Assembly (NCBI GenBank): GCA_030141605.1
Contig: JAQGDQ010000028.1
Location: 439,501-503,500, forward strand
From: Tubiluchus corallicola
Taxonomy: Eukaryota; Priapulida; Priapulimorpha; Priapulimorphida; Tubiluchidae
Length of the DNA: 64,000 nt
Direction of reading: 5' to 3'
The notes under the pieces were generated by a model. It was not told where the DNA came from and ran no database searches. It was given only the letters and a program-made list of their open reading frames with translations. Position 1 is the stretch's first letter. Every line of letters begins with the position of its first letter. The position numbers and the translations under genes were made by a program. Shown here one piece after another: positions 35,401 through 50,400 of the stretch.

Positions 35401-38400
35401 AGTGCTATGACATGACTTAAAGTTAACAAAAGAGAAACTGCTAGCTAGGTATTGGCAAGTAAGATTATTTAGGTGTTTCAAACAAGCAGAAAGAAATTAA
35501 TCGGTAGAAATGTGAATAAATCTCATAAAACGTTTGATTTATATGATTTAAGCAGCAATGACATGTGCCTCCGGCATGTTTCTCAATTCTTTTACATTAC
35601 TTTCTATGGAAGTCTTGGCTTCGTTTAACGACGTTTCACTTAACATTACGTTTTACTGGAATGCATTAGCATCGTTAAGAGAGGACTTTCTGTACTTTTT
35701 GGGAAAGATTTTCACATTACACAAATCACCTGATTGAAGGTCAGGTATTGTAGCTGGCAATGTGGCTGATATATAAAATATCGGTAGCAGTCGTAACATT
35801 GTTTGTATATCTGTTTGTTGCTGACCATCATTGTCATTTTTATATAGCTAGTTGTTGGTTTTCAGCATTATTCAATTAGCAATTTACAAATCAATAATTA
35901 CTGCCTGATTATAATTAGAATTTCAAAATATTCATTACTAATGAGTTACACAATCAGTTTATGTGACAATGACTCTGTTTAGGTTTTACTAAGTCGATGT
36001 CTTCAGCGAGATATGCCACAAGAAGAGGAGATGGAAGCGGCTTGGCTTGATGAAATTTTGCCACCCTATATGCCAGTGAAGGGTGAAGGAAATCCAAGAG
36101 TTACGATGAGTTCCGCCATTTCTTTAGTTAACAGGCAAGTCGGGTAACTGCTTGTGCGTTTAGTTTATACAGGGCAGCTAGGCTGCATGGTAATTAGTCT
36201 GTCAACTTGATGACAATGGTTGATGGGTTGTGATAGCAAACTGGGTAGGTGTCGTTATTGAATAGGCTTAGTTATTAAAAAGTCTCGACCTGGTTAGTGA
36301 ATAGACGGGTATCTACTGTAGAAAGTACTTTTGGGAGATTCGTTTGCTGCACTGCATCTGGTTATGCAAAATGTCGTTGCTAAATGTCATTACTGTTTGA
36401 AATGTTTCACTTTTTCATCACCTTATTTCACACTCTTTCTAGCTTTATAAAAATTATACATTGCTGTTGCCCTAAGAAAGTGGCAATTTTTTTAGTTTGC
36501 AAATTTTCACACTCAGGTACTGCGCTCGACTGCCTAGTGATGCATTTACACATTTAACACCATGTTGGAAGATGTATGAAATACCATGTATGGAAGATCC
36601 AGAAAAAGCTCGCTACAAGTGTGACCTAATGTTGCCGATTAATTCACCAGTCAAGCAAGTCATTGAGGTAAAACTCTTTTTTTAGTGTTGGTTAAGAATC
36701 ATATTTTGTGGTTATAACTGAACTTTTTTCAGGATTTATATGAAGTTTAAAATTAGGATGTTAGGGTTCATCACATAGTACACTGCAATTATTATAATGC
36801 TAGGTTTCATGAATTTTGTGAGAAATTTTATGCGATTGTGTCCAACAAACATGACTAGGTCCAAAACAATATCTAATTAATATTAACAGACTTCTCTCTC
36901 CTTAATATACTTTCACACTGGTTGGCTACCTATAAGTGAAGTTGTCTACGACCAAAACAGTATGGAATAATCTGGCTGATTAACTGATGGCTGGTTGGCT
37001 GGCTGACTGACTGACTGATTGACTTACTAACTTACTAAGTGAGCTGACTAAGTAACTGGCTAACAGTCAGACTGACTGACTGGCTGGCAGGCTGGCTTCC
37101 TGGCTGCTGACCGAGCGACCGACCAACTAATTAAGTAATTGACTGACCAACCAACAGTAGCACATTGATGTGCTGAGCAAAATGTTTATTTTCTTAACAG
37201 GGTAAAGAAATGCCTAGAAAACGGTATGCTAAAATGGCAGTAGCATTGCGTACCTGTGAGATACTGCATAAGGAGGGTGAACTTGATCACCATCTCCTTC
37301 CAGTTGGAAAAGAGGCGATGAAGTGGGAGCAAGAGGAGGAGATGTACGAAGAAGTGCCAGAAGGGATGCCTCGCGCAGGGACGACAAAACGACGTCAGTA
37401 TTATTATAAAGAGGTAAGATAAGAAGCTGACATACTGACAGAGCAGCATCTTATACAATGATCCATCGGATTTTCGGTAGTAAAGCAACAGTCATAAGCA
37501 GTACATAAATGCATATGGGCCGTGAGTTTATTTTTATGCAACGGAAATTATCTACTTTAAAAGAAAATTTAAATGAAAAGACCGTTAGCTTTGGTTGTTT
37601 TATGAGAGAATTTATAGATGGAAAATAATTTACCATTTTCAAGTTTGTTTTCATTAATTTAGTTACCTTCTTATCTAGCCTCTATACCGATTATCACAGC
37701 CGTACCATTTAAAACTCAACCTACATTTAAGCAAGATTTCCCTAGCTATTTTGGTCTTGCTTTTAAAAATGTAGTTTTTAGTTTTAAGTGTCATGAATCT
37801 GACAAACTAACAATCAGTTTAGATGTCTTACAAAAAGATAACTACATAATCAAATACATGAAATTAATTTGTCTCTAAAGCTATTTCGTCCTCGTTTTCC
37901 TTGAACTTTATTTTCTCTAATAAGATTGGCTATTTCAGGTGGCGGATTCACTAAAGGACTGTTATCCACAGGTGGACTCTCCTGGTTTTCTTTACGTCAT
38001 TAGAATGAAACTTTCTCAGCCGATATCTGCAGAGCAGAATGTACGTCGCAGAGAAGTTTATCATCCAGAAGCCAGTACGCGATGCTTCGGAATTCTCGCT
38101 CGCAACAAACTGCCACAGGTTTGAATCTGCTTACAAAAATAACATATATATTTATAATTTTGTAGTAACCATTGATAACTATTGAATTACAACTTGCACA
38201 AGCATGCCGTTCACTATATGCATTAAGTACCACATCGAAATTAAGATGAATATTAGAACTATGTTTATATGATTTTAGGTACCTGTTGTGCTTATAAGTA
38301 AGGAGGGCTATTAATTTTCTTTCACTTGATTAATTTAGCTTGCAGGTGTAAATCATGGTGGGCAATGCACGTCATAATAAAACGAAATTGTCTGCATAAC

Positions 38401-41400
38401 TGTTAAAATTTAGCGACTAACTTTGGTATGATGTAAAATACAGCTTTCATGCAAGATTCATACCTTTCACCATACCCACATTACTGTCTCCACATGTGCT
38501 AGAGTGAATACTGATTAAGCTTCTTGATGAATGTAGGGTGTAAAATTATAGAGGCGCATACTTTTATGAAATGGTTACTCAGGTAACTCGTCTTTGCAGC
38601 TTCCAGAGTTTCCGGTGTATACACGGTCGGGAGAAGTTACCATTTCTGTAAACTTGTTGAATGGTTTACTGGTGCACTCGGCTGACGCCTTGAAGAAGTT
38701 GGAGCTCTTTCATGCTTTCACATTTAGCTCCGTGTTACGGTTGGACAAACCACCGATGTCGTTTGATGCTGGCCACACATGCGAGCACATTGCTAGCTAC
38801 TTCATTGTACCTCTTAACACTGGTAGGTGCTGCTTGTTTAACTATGATCAACTCAAAGGCTTATATAAACCCAACAGACATAGAAGTCTTTTAATGCATT
38901 GTTATGATTATGCAAATAATTCATAGTTATTAAACAACATTATTAAACAAAAGAGACTTATAAATTAAATAAATTGTCTTTTTCTGCAGAATTTTGAACG
39001 ATGGAAACACGTTCACAATAAGTTTATAATGAAATGAATTTTCGTAATGAGAATGGGACTTTATGTTGTAAAAGCTTATATTATAGTGAGGGTTTAGTTT
39101 GACCTTAATTACTTTCTGGCTTTCAAGTAACTTTTAGAGATTAACAAATCTGTTTACAGCATGGGTTACCTTCATCCTGATACTTTTGCAGTTACAGTAA
39201 ATGACCAAATTTTGGTGAAACTAATTTGTTTTTTTCTTCATGCATTTGTGTCTCATTCTGCAGTTTTAATTTTGGTCAAATTATAGCTGCCACAAGAAGC
39301 AATGCAACAAATTGGTTAAATGTGAACAATTCCCATTTACATCATTTGCAACTTTAAGAGCCAAATTTTTGAAAAGTTCCTCTAATTTTCATATACACAT
39401 ACTACTACTGCACTATAGTTATAAATGAAAGTTTTAATTACAAGATTAAACTAAGCGTTAAACAGTTTGAGTCAGTAAATTTGACAATCCTTTAATTTAA
39501 CTTTATTTAAAGTTCCTTTACAATAAATGGGGAGTAATTTCATTTTTACATTTCATTTGTTTGCTGTGATGATAAAGCAAGTTTTAATGGAGCTAAATTC
39601 AAATTGTTGTTCATTTTTTTGTTTGTAACCGGTTCTAGATCTTTGAGTTTTCAATAAAGATTTTAAATGGCAACTATTGAGTGATAGTTATGTGATGATG
39701 TGACTGCGAAAGTTACACAAGGTTTTACTGTAGCGTTATTTTTATGAAAATTTATTGATAACAGTCATATCCCTTTAGACCACCGATACCTAACATTTAC
39801 TTGTTTATAAGCTATTGTACATGATAGCCATAGTACAAATTACGGTATTTTTGCTTATGTGTTTTTATGCATACAGTTAGGCACACTGCAAACCAGTGTG
39901 CAGCATTCACTGGCTGGATTACATTGATGGCTGTGGCAAGACCAACACATAACTCATTATTAAAAATTGTTTTCTGACAAGAGGTGCTGAGCAGTTATGG
40001 AATTCTTAATTAGGTGTTAGCTTAGCGATTGGTCAGTCATTTACTTGTGAACATTTAACATCTAACAAAGCAGTTAAATAATTAAGTAATTTATATTGTA
40101 TTTAGAAGTAGCAAACAGATATTGTTTAGGTAACGATTTGAAGTGGTAAATGTTACGTTGGCATTTTATACTGAGGGGTAATGAGTTCCACAGGTTAGGT
40201 CCACTACCACTAATGAAATGTTTTGCAGTATTGGTTCTACACTAACAGACTTGGTAGTCATTATATCTAGTATTAAGTGGTTTGACATTCTTAATTACAG
40301 GACTTTTGAAGAATGTAGGGAATAGTGCAGTTAAATTTTAACAATTCACCAACACCAAGTATTGTTTCACTTTTCTTAGTTTCTGGGTTTATAGGTTTAC
40401 TATATTTACCATATTTACTCTGTACGTTTGTACTTTCAATAAGAAAAGTTATTGATTAAACTTTTGTTAACTTGTCACTTGTATTTAGCTTTTTAAATAT
40501 CTTTCTTTTGAGATGTGTTATTAGTTATTATTGTTTCATTTCATGTTTCACTTTGATAAACTGGTGTTCTTGATTTAAAATACCCAGGCCTTAACCTACA
40601 TAACAAATTATTTAAATCTTATCTTGGATTTAGTATCATTCGCACGATCTTCCGAACACCTGGTGTCAATAACTGTCTTTTTTGTAAAATAGGTGCAAAT
40701 GGATTGTACGAGATAGACTGGCCATTTGTGGACATCATTAATGAGTACAGCGGATGCCAAGTTGACAAGTCTACAGCTTGTAATGTCGAGTTTAAATTTA
40801 TGGCAGAGAGGTACGAAAATGCAGTTGTGTCGCCTTCGTATCGCAATCTTGATCAGCCACAGTATTTCTATGTCGCAGAAATAAAACATGACATGAATCC
40901 GATGAGCCAATTCCCTTCAGAAAATTTTTCCACATTTGCTGAGTATTTTCAAAAGAAGTACGAGATCGAAATCACGAACACGAAGCAGCCCCTGCTAGAC
41001 GTTGACCACACATCGGCCAGATTGAATCTGCTGACCCCAAGGTATGACTTCTGTTTATTTATGGTTTGTACCTGTGAAACGTGAAATCACAGGTGTAGCT
41101 AATGAGGGAACAAGAAGAGCAACCGCTCCCTCTAGCACACTTTTCAAATTTGGCGCCTTTTCAACAATTTTTTAGTTCACTTGTATGGTTGCTGAATGAT
41201 CCTTTAGTCGGCTCAAACAGGTCCTATCTTTGTTCTACAATGGGCGAGGATAGATTCCTCCTTTGAAAGATTTAGCCACTGAGGTGAATTCCAATAAAGC
41301 TACAGATTATTTTGCTAAAATGAAGCTTAGCCAAAAGTGAATGTTGTAGTTTCTTCATGATACAGTTTTCACAATGCTTTAGTTTGTTTTCATTTTACAT

Positions 41401-44400
41401 TTAAAATTAAGTTAATTAAGTAACACACATGTTTTTGTTATGTTTTGAGATTTATGAACTTAATGTAAAACTTCTTGTTTTGTTTTAATTTTAAATAACA
41501 AAAATAACATTTATGTACTTCCTTTAAAACTGTATCTTCCTCATGATTTGAACACAAAATTAAAATGCATAATCAATGTATGTATGTGCCTTTTCTTAAT
41601 TTCTTGCTCCCCCTAACTTTAGAACATGGCTGCGCCACTGTGTGAAATGATTGGGTAGCTAACCATGAGTCCCAAATATGATGAAAAATTCTTCACTGCA
41701 AATTTGTTTACTATAGATGTAATTATTTGTCAAAAAACACTGGTCATGATGCTGAAAGGCACTTTTCCTAAGTCCAAGACAGGTTTATGAAATTGATAAA
41801 ATGATCGAAATTTATAAAAAGGCATGCTGCTTGTATTTAACTTTATAAAATGTTTAGGATTACGTAGATTTTCAATTTTGCCTTTATTTTCTTTGCTCAG
41901 TGATGGCTATTAGTGAGTCGTTGAAACATTGCTTTTTTATAGTAAAATGACTTTGTATAATTCATCTATATAAATAATTTCTTCACTTTATTATGACACG
42001 ATCTGCCATTTTGTATTTTCTGGCAGGTATTTAAATAGAAAAGGTATGACCTTACCTGCGGGAGAGAGCAAAAAAACTGCCAAAGACGACTTACACAAAA
42101 AGCAACTGTTAGTGCCAGAACTCTGCGATGTTCATCCGTTTCCCGCTCCGTTGTGGAGGAAGGCCGTTTGCCTTCCATGCATACTGTACCGGATGAATTG
42201 CCTCCTTCTGGCCGAGTTCCTGCGGGTGAAGGTGGCCCAGGAAGCCAATATTGGACTTGTGAATTTGCCATATGGGTTCCGTTACTCTAAGTTGGATTTT
42301 GGTTGGCAGACGACAGAGTCGAAAGAAGAGCTTTCATCGTTGGAGGAGGAAGAAACTGTGGAAGAGGATGATGTGCAATGCGGGGAGGAGTCAAATCTCG
42401 TAACAGAGGTATTCTTCAAGCATGTTGTTTTTTTTATAGCCATTGGTTCTTAAACTTTGCACTGACCATATACTGGAATGTATTTAACCCGAGCAATGGT
42501 TTTTAAATTATTAGACAGGTGACTTTATTTTCCAGCAATCTTTTTGTTTGCCGCAGCACATTTTGGTTGCAAGTACGAACATCACTTGACAACCAAATCA
42601 CATTGCATTATCATCAATTGCTCAACTGTGGAATTTGTAATTTGTAATTTTGAAATTTATTGTCCACTTCAGCATTACATTATCGCATTGTAACTATATA
42701 TTAAATCAATTGCATGTTTTACATTTCAATTCAATGTAATCATAATAGTTATAAAAGAACTATATTAATATAGTTACTAACTACATAATAATTTATCAAC
42801 AGGAAAAATATGCTGCATGGTGGTCAGGAAGCAAAGCTTGTAAGACCACCATGAAAAGTGGAGAAAAAAATACTTAACAAGAGAAAAAAATAAGAGAACA
42901 GAGAATAGTTAAGATAAAATAATAGACAAAAATAGAGAAAAAGAGAAGAGAAATTAAATAGAAAGTAGTTCAAAGGAAGCTTGTTATGAATAGAGATGCA
43001 AAGTGGTAGCACGATCTACATAAGCTATACTGCATAAACCACACTGGCACTCTGGATGTTTTTTATCTGTATTAGTTCACAAGTTGTACAATAAAGTTGA
43101 AATGCCTTTAAAGAATTCTATAAAGCTAGGATGAACAATTGACTTCTTAGACAGATGTAGAAACTTTTCTTTCCTTTTTCCACTGTGTTGGACCTCCCTA
43201 AAGAAGCTGTTTGATAAGTGTCAATCTAACATTTGTCTGAATCATATGTTTTTTTTTCCTAATCTGTCACTGAGTCAAGGTTCTAGTTAAGGTTCAAGCC
43301 CAATGATATCACGAATTAATCTAAGTAAATTATTTAAAGTACATCACTTGTCATAATTACATTTACGTTTACCTGTAAGGAAATACTCTTGTGCGGTTAA
43401 ACAAATCTGAAATATTTTCATTTTTTTAGGACCTCTGCAATGATCTTGAGGAAAATGACGATTTCATGCAAGATTACATTTTACAAGATGTGATGAGAAA
43501 CACAGCTAGAATTCAGAAATTAACAAAAGCTCAACTAGAAGCCATATTAGAGGTAGATCTAATGTATAAAGATCAAGAAAAAAATGGCCCTGAAAATACG
43601 GACTTGTTTGAAACTGACTCAACTGCTGATGATACATTAGATGTCTGTGATGATTTTGTTCTTTCTCAGCCTGTTGCAGTAAAAGAGGTGCTCACCGAAG
43701 ATGTTTCCAAGGGCCCCGGATTCGGAGAAGCTCTTCTAGCCAAACCAGCAGAACTAAAAGATGAAGAGATACCCGCACTGCGAGTATTTGATGCTAAGTT
43801 TGACCTTGAAACCCTCCCAGGTCCCAGCCCATGTATGATCTTGCAAGCTTTAACAATGAGCAATGCCAATGATGGTATAAACCTGGAACGTTTGGAAATG
43901 ATTGGTGATTCATTTTTGAAGCAAGCCATCACCGTCTACCTGTATAGTAACTATTCTTCTGTTAACGAGGGAAAGCTTTCGTACGCTCGTAGCAAACAGG
44001 TGAGTAATTTGAATTTGTACCGGCTGGGCAAGAAGAAAAATCTTGGAAACATCATAGTTGCCACAAAATTCGAGCCCACTGATAACTGGCTTCCGCCCGG
44101 ATTTATTATTCCGGACATCGATCACATTAAAGCGGAACCTAGCAATTCATATGAGATTCAGTGGCAGAATCAACAGGAAGAGCTGAAAGGGAAGACAAAA
44201 GCAGAGAAGCACATTCCTGTTCAGGAAGACGACTGCAAGGGCAAAGAAGATGGGGACAAAAATAATGAAGACAGGACAAATGAAGAGGTACGTGTCCTTT
44301 TCTTCTTGGTGGAAATTAAGCACCAACAGTCTAAAAAATTTTTAGCATGAACAAACGAGAATAATTTGGTAGTGGGGAATAGCCGAATTGCTACAGTGTA

Positions 44401-47400
44401 TGCTTAGAAATCGAAAATAAGGAATGTCGTGGTTGGTCTATGAATGGGTGGGTGACTGTTGGATTTAATTCTGATTCTGGCTGAACCTCTGCTGGTGCGG
44501 TGTCTCGTCTTGACTGTTAGCCCTTGATAATGAGCTAGATTCTGGTCCTGCCACAAACATTCTGAGGTGCCATTGCATAAAAGAGTAAAGAGTGGGATAG
44601 CTGTTTTAAGAACTATCATATGATTGAGCAATATAATTTTTTTAATTTCTTTGTAATGAGAATTGTTTGTTTAGCAACTCGGAGAAAGCATTTTAGCTCA
44701 GTTTGTTTCTGTCATTAGATTCAGGTCCCCACATCTTAAGTACAGTACTTTGTTTGCCTGTCTGTTAGTCATATTGCATTGCTTTAAAGGATGTTTTGTG
44801 CATTTATCTGACTTCTAATTTTGTTCAAGATGTGCAATGAAAAAGTCAAGAAGTACGATCCGGCCGAGGAACCATTCATTCCCTACAACCTGCAGACTCA
44901 GCACAGCATTCCAGACAAAAGCATTGCCGACTGCGTGGAAGCTTTAATTGGCTGCTATCTCATCGAGTGTGGACCTAGAGCTGCTCTTCTGTTTATGTCT
45001 TGGCTCGGCTTAAAGGTATCATTTGCGACATCTTTCACTGAACTGAAAAAATGGAGATGCTCCACTTTCCTTCTAATGCTGCAACATGTTCTAAGGTTCT
45101 AAGTGCTGAGTTTAAGAAATACTTGACATATTTTTGTTGACGTAAATGAAGTAGGTGTAAACAGGGAAAGAAGGTTTAAGCAAGTCTTGTGAGTTGGGCA
45201 CTTCTGCTGTCCAGTATAATACATTTTACAGTCATTATTTTTTACTGATACAGAGTTTAGGAACTATTACTTATAAAATAACAAAGTAGCTTTTTGTTTG
45301 TCTACATTAAGTGTACTGTATGTTTAAAAATAGAAAATAATTTTTGGTGCCATTAAATCCTTCTATTATTTTTTTGCATACACAATGAGCTCTTTTTTCC
45401 TATTTTGTTCGCAACAAGATTTTTAACTTTACACTACTTGTAACACGATGCTTTTAGCTGAACCCTGTGAGCACTCATGGATTTTTTTCAAGTGCAGAAA
45501 TGGTAGTATCTGTGCATTGTGTGTTAACTAAATTAATAACTGCTATTAAAACTTAGGCTAGTAGACCTAATTGAGTAAAAAAATAGTAAAGTGACTACAT
45601 GCTAGAAATCGCTTTTGTTTTTTACTGATTAAGCAGTTTAAAAAAAAATCGATAAAGATGTAACCTTGTCTTAGGTATCCACAAGGCAGCACAGTTATGT
45701 ACACTTTCCCTTCAAATTTGGTGCACAGTTTTTCCATAACAGTGGGATTTTAATTGGCATACAATAAATGAGGGTTCACATAGTATCTGAATATGTTTGT
45801 ATTATAATTATAGTAATAATTAAATGTTAATAGTATATACTTACCTTTTTACACAAATACATGTAAGACAACGTATTGCAATTCTACTATCAGTTATTGA
45901 CTTATAAATTTCAATACATCTGGCCAGGTGTTGCCACAAGAAGACAGTGAATCGTCTGGCATGGTTAAGTATGGAGAGGTAAAACGGCCACCTTCTCCTC
46001 TCATTGATCATCCCCATGCAGTGGAGCAGCTACATCATCACATACAAGGATTCGAGTCTTTTGAAGCCATGATCGGTTATGAATTTAAAGACAAGTAAGT
46101 GTAATTACATTACAGAACATAAGATACATAGTGCCACCCATCCACTTGCAAGTTAAGAACATATTATAGTTGCATATAATAACTCCAGTCTTTGCTGCTG
46201 TCTAATAGTTTTGCTACCAGTCCTATGTGGTTAAATAATTTAAGTAATATGTTCCACTTATGTAAATGCTAACTTACTATTGTAATCTTTAAAATAAGTC
46301 TTAACAATTTACTTGCGTGAATTTTAGTCAATACTTGCAATTTGTATTATGTGTTTCCCTAGAGCTTACTTGCTACAAGCTTTCACTCATGCCTCGTACA
46401 GCTACAATCGTGTGACCGATTGCTATCAGCGACTTGAATTTCTTGGTGACGCCATCTTGGATTACCTGATTACTAGACACTTGTACGAAGATCACCGGCA
46501 ACATTCACCTGGAGCTCTTACCGATTTGAGGTCCGCACTGGTTAACAATGCCATCTTTGCAGGTTGGATGCATTTTTAGTAGTAATATATTTATTTGGAA
46601 ATACAGTTATACAATGGAAGCAATGAAAAAAAATTACAATTAATATCGATGATTGATGGCAAGAACCAAAAGTAAAAACTGTTAGGTGCTTGCACCACTG
46701 TTAGCGCATCCAAGTAATTGAAAAAAAGAGAACAATAAATGAAGGTTTTAGACAGTTTAAAAGGAAAAGGCTGTGCAAAACAAGGTTAGAAGTGGCAGAT
46801 AAAAGAATGTTCAAAAGGATAAGAAGAGTGACTTGTGGAAATACAGCTCTGTGAGATCAGAAAATGCTCTAGGTTCTACTCAAAACAAGGTTATGAGTGG
46901 TGTGTCACAAAGGAACAAATAGGTGATTAAAAGAGACTAATTTACATTAGTAATTATGTAAACAATTTCTTAAGCTGCTAAACTTAGTTTTCTTTTTCTA
47001 GATTACAAGTATATTTGCTAACACAAATCCATCTATACAAAAATGATGTTTACAGGCTTTGATGCTGAAGACTCGTTTAACAAAGATTTAAATGTTAGGC
47101 AGCCATAGTGGTAAGCAAGTTCACTTAGAATGCTGCATCGTAAAATGTTTACTTTACAAACAAGGCTTTGAAGACCAATTTTAAAAATTTAGTTCACACT
47201 TTTTCTGGTTACTTGCTACTGGCTACTTGCATTTAGCACATGCCTGGACTTGAAATGCATCCGCTTCAGCTGCTTGAATCTTTTTGCAGGTACTTCCCTG
47301 ATATGGATATGGCAAACAGATATTTGACAATTTAAAGCGGTGCTATTATACTGGCACTTTAAATTGAGGGATAATGAGTTCCACAGTTTAGGTTCGCCAT

Positions 47401-50400
47401 CGCTAATGAAATGTTTGGCAATATTGGTTCCACGGTAGCTGAGTTGCTAATCATTATAACGAGTATTGTGTGCTTTGAGATTCTTAATTACAGGATTCTT
47501 GAAGTACGTAGGAAATAAATCCTTATTGTTAGTTTTGTAAACAAATGATTCTTTAAGAGTTTTATAGCTATTTTATTTAAGCATTTCTGTTTCTAATGCA
47601 ACTAATCTTTGTCATACTTATTAACAGAGAGTGAACTCAAAATATTTTTATGTTTGATTAATTGTGCCTGGTGCAAGTCTTTGTGCCTTTGTGACACATC
47701 AAGTTAACTAACCACAAATTGTTACACTGTTGAGGGCAATTAGCAAAAGTGAATATTGTTCGTTGTTTTTTCACTGCACACTGAAAATTGTCACAAAAGT
47801 GTTTGTTAATTTTGAATTATTAAATTTAGTCATTTTATAATTTATGAAATTTATGAGTAATTATTCAAGTATCTTCACTGCAGTCTAATCTCGGTAATGC
47901 TTGTAATCAACAAATTTTACAATATTTTGTGTGAAAGAAACTATATGGTTAAGCGATTGCTTTTCTACCGCTATGGCTGCCTAACATTTAAATCTTTGTT
48001 AAACGAGTCTTCAGCATCAAAGCCTGTAAACATCATTTTTGTATAGATGGATTTGTGTTAGCAAATATACTTGTAATCTAGAAAAAGAAAACTAAGTTTA
48101 TCAGCTTAAGAAATTGTTTTATGTCTTCAAGTATAACTATATATGAAGTTTAACGTACAGTCGCTAAATATGTTGTGCCATAAATCATTGTACAGTTATG
48201 TAACAGATTGTAAGATGTAATTTTATTATTGCAAATTGTTTTACAGCTTTAGCCGTCAAGTTTGGATATAACATCTACTTTAAACACATTGCTCCAGGAC
48301 TCTTCACTGTAATAGAAAAGTATGTCAAAGTTCAGAACGAAAAAGAAAAACTAGGAAGAGACGTAAGTGAAACCTTACTTGGGAACTTTGCAGTAACCAC
48401 TTTTGCTTGCACTGTGTTTAAATTTGAATAAGTTTGCATGTAGTAGAAAAAAGGTCATGGCTAAGCTTTTAAGAAGCTTAACAACGTTAATGGCAGTTTT
48501 TACAGTTTTTCAATGTTAGCCATGACCAGTTGTTTGATATCTTTTATGAAAAGACTAGTTTGCATAAATGTAGCAGTTGCTTTCTTTAATTTTTATAAAA
48601 AGGTGCTAAATGCTTATACTGTAAACCGTAAAATTGATATGTGTGGGAAATGTTGTGAGGAAGGTCTTGCGCAATAATTCCTTTCGTATAAATTACTCTG
48701 TTGATTAAGTCGCTTACTGGTTCCTTGCAGGCGTCTGGTTCGTCTGGTGGTATTCAGTTTGTAAGACTATAGTTAGTTATGCTACTATTTACTAATTGAA
48801 CAAAGTCAATAATTGTAGATGCAAACATTGGAAACAAATTGTCATCATTATGTCTCAACATATTGCGGTTTTGATCCATGCTATCAGTTTTTTTTACATT
48901 TGCACATTATTGCTCTGTTGTATTCAGTTGCGATTAAACAAAGCAAGTTCACTTAGAATGCTGCATCGTAAAACGTTTACTTTACAAACAAGGCTTTGAA
49001 GACCAATTTTAAAAATTTAGTTCACACTTTTTCTGGTTACTTGCTACTGGCTACTTGCATTTAGCAAATGCCTGGACTTGAAATGCATCCGCTTCAGCTG
49101 CTTGAATCTTTTTGCAGGTACTTCCCTGACCATGTGAGGTTTTCTTAAAAGTGCTAGCTGTACATTACTTTTACATTAGCTAATGGCTAGGTGGCACCAC
49201 CTAATATTCGTTTCTCTAGCATTTCCTCCAAATTTTTAAAATAAGTTCTTTAAATTATGTGCAGGTAGTCATCACTGGGGCTGAATTAGATCTGGAAGAA
49301 GGAGAAGAGGTGGAAACACCAAAAGCTTTGGGAGATGTGTTTGAATCGGTTGCTGGTGCCATTTATTTGGATAGTGGCATGTCGTTGAGTACTGTGTGGC
49401 GCGTGTACTACAAAATGATGCGACCAGAGATAGGTAGGTCTGCAGCTATTTTAGTTAGTAATCATTTTTTCTTTCTTTTTGGTATTGTGATGTAATATTT
49501 ATCATCTTTACTGGTTTTTAGCTTAGCACAGCAAATTGTTGTCTTTGGTTGGGTGGCCGAGTTGTTTAGATTTCAGATTGCAACCACACAGTCTTGAGTT
49601 CAATAATAGCAGCTGCCAACGCCTGGGCATATACCCTACTTGCTATTCCTTGTTTATGTGTTGCGTCCTTACCTCTATTGTTATAAGAGCAAGTCACTAA
49701 ACAACCATTAGTGCTGATGTTGTCTGTTAAACGAGCGACGGTAAATAAATCTTGTTTCGTCTTTTTTTGAATTTGTGACTCAACGCATTCCAAACAATTG
49801 TCTAAATTAATGTTTTATATGGATTCTCTGTACCAACTTCTTATGACTTTGTTTCATAATGTCTGCTATCAAATGTTTACTATCTTTTATGTTCAATACA
49901 ATATGAATGGTAATTACTGAAACTTTTGCAAAAATTTGCTTCAAACAAACAAATTGCATTTTCCATATTTTTGACATACTGACATTGTTTTGTGTACTTT
50001 TTAGATCATTTTACTGCTAACGTACCAAAGTCTCCTATTCGAGAACTCTTAGAGATGGAGCCGGAAAATACAACATTTGAGTAAGTATTCTTGTTTACAG
50101 TGTAATAATCATTTACCCAATTATGTTAGTAACTAATTTACCCAATTTTGTCAGTAACAACCCATAGGTTATTACTGACAAATTGCACAAGGCTCAGGTT
50201 GTTACAGTATGACAAACAACCTTGAATGTTATCAATCTAACTATTCCATCGTTTTTGTAGCTTTATAGCCTTGAAACAAACAAATGCATGTGGAATGTTT
50301 CATTTTCAGCTGCGTACTCTGTATGGAAGAACTTTAGAGAATGTGTGCAAATAACACAAGAAAGTTAATGTAAATTAACGTTTTTTTAATTTAAAATGCC

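Noticed and set aside
36970-37155. CRISPR-like spaced repeats
   Set aside because: Period is 4 bp and degenerate: a tetranucleotide microsatellite, in a eukaryotic intron.
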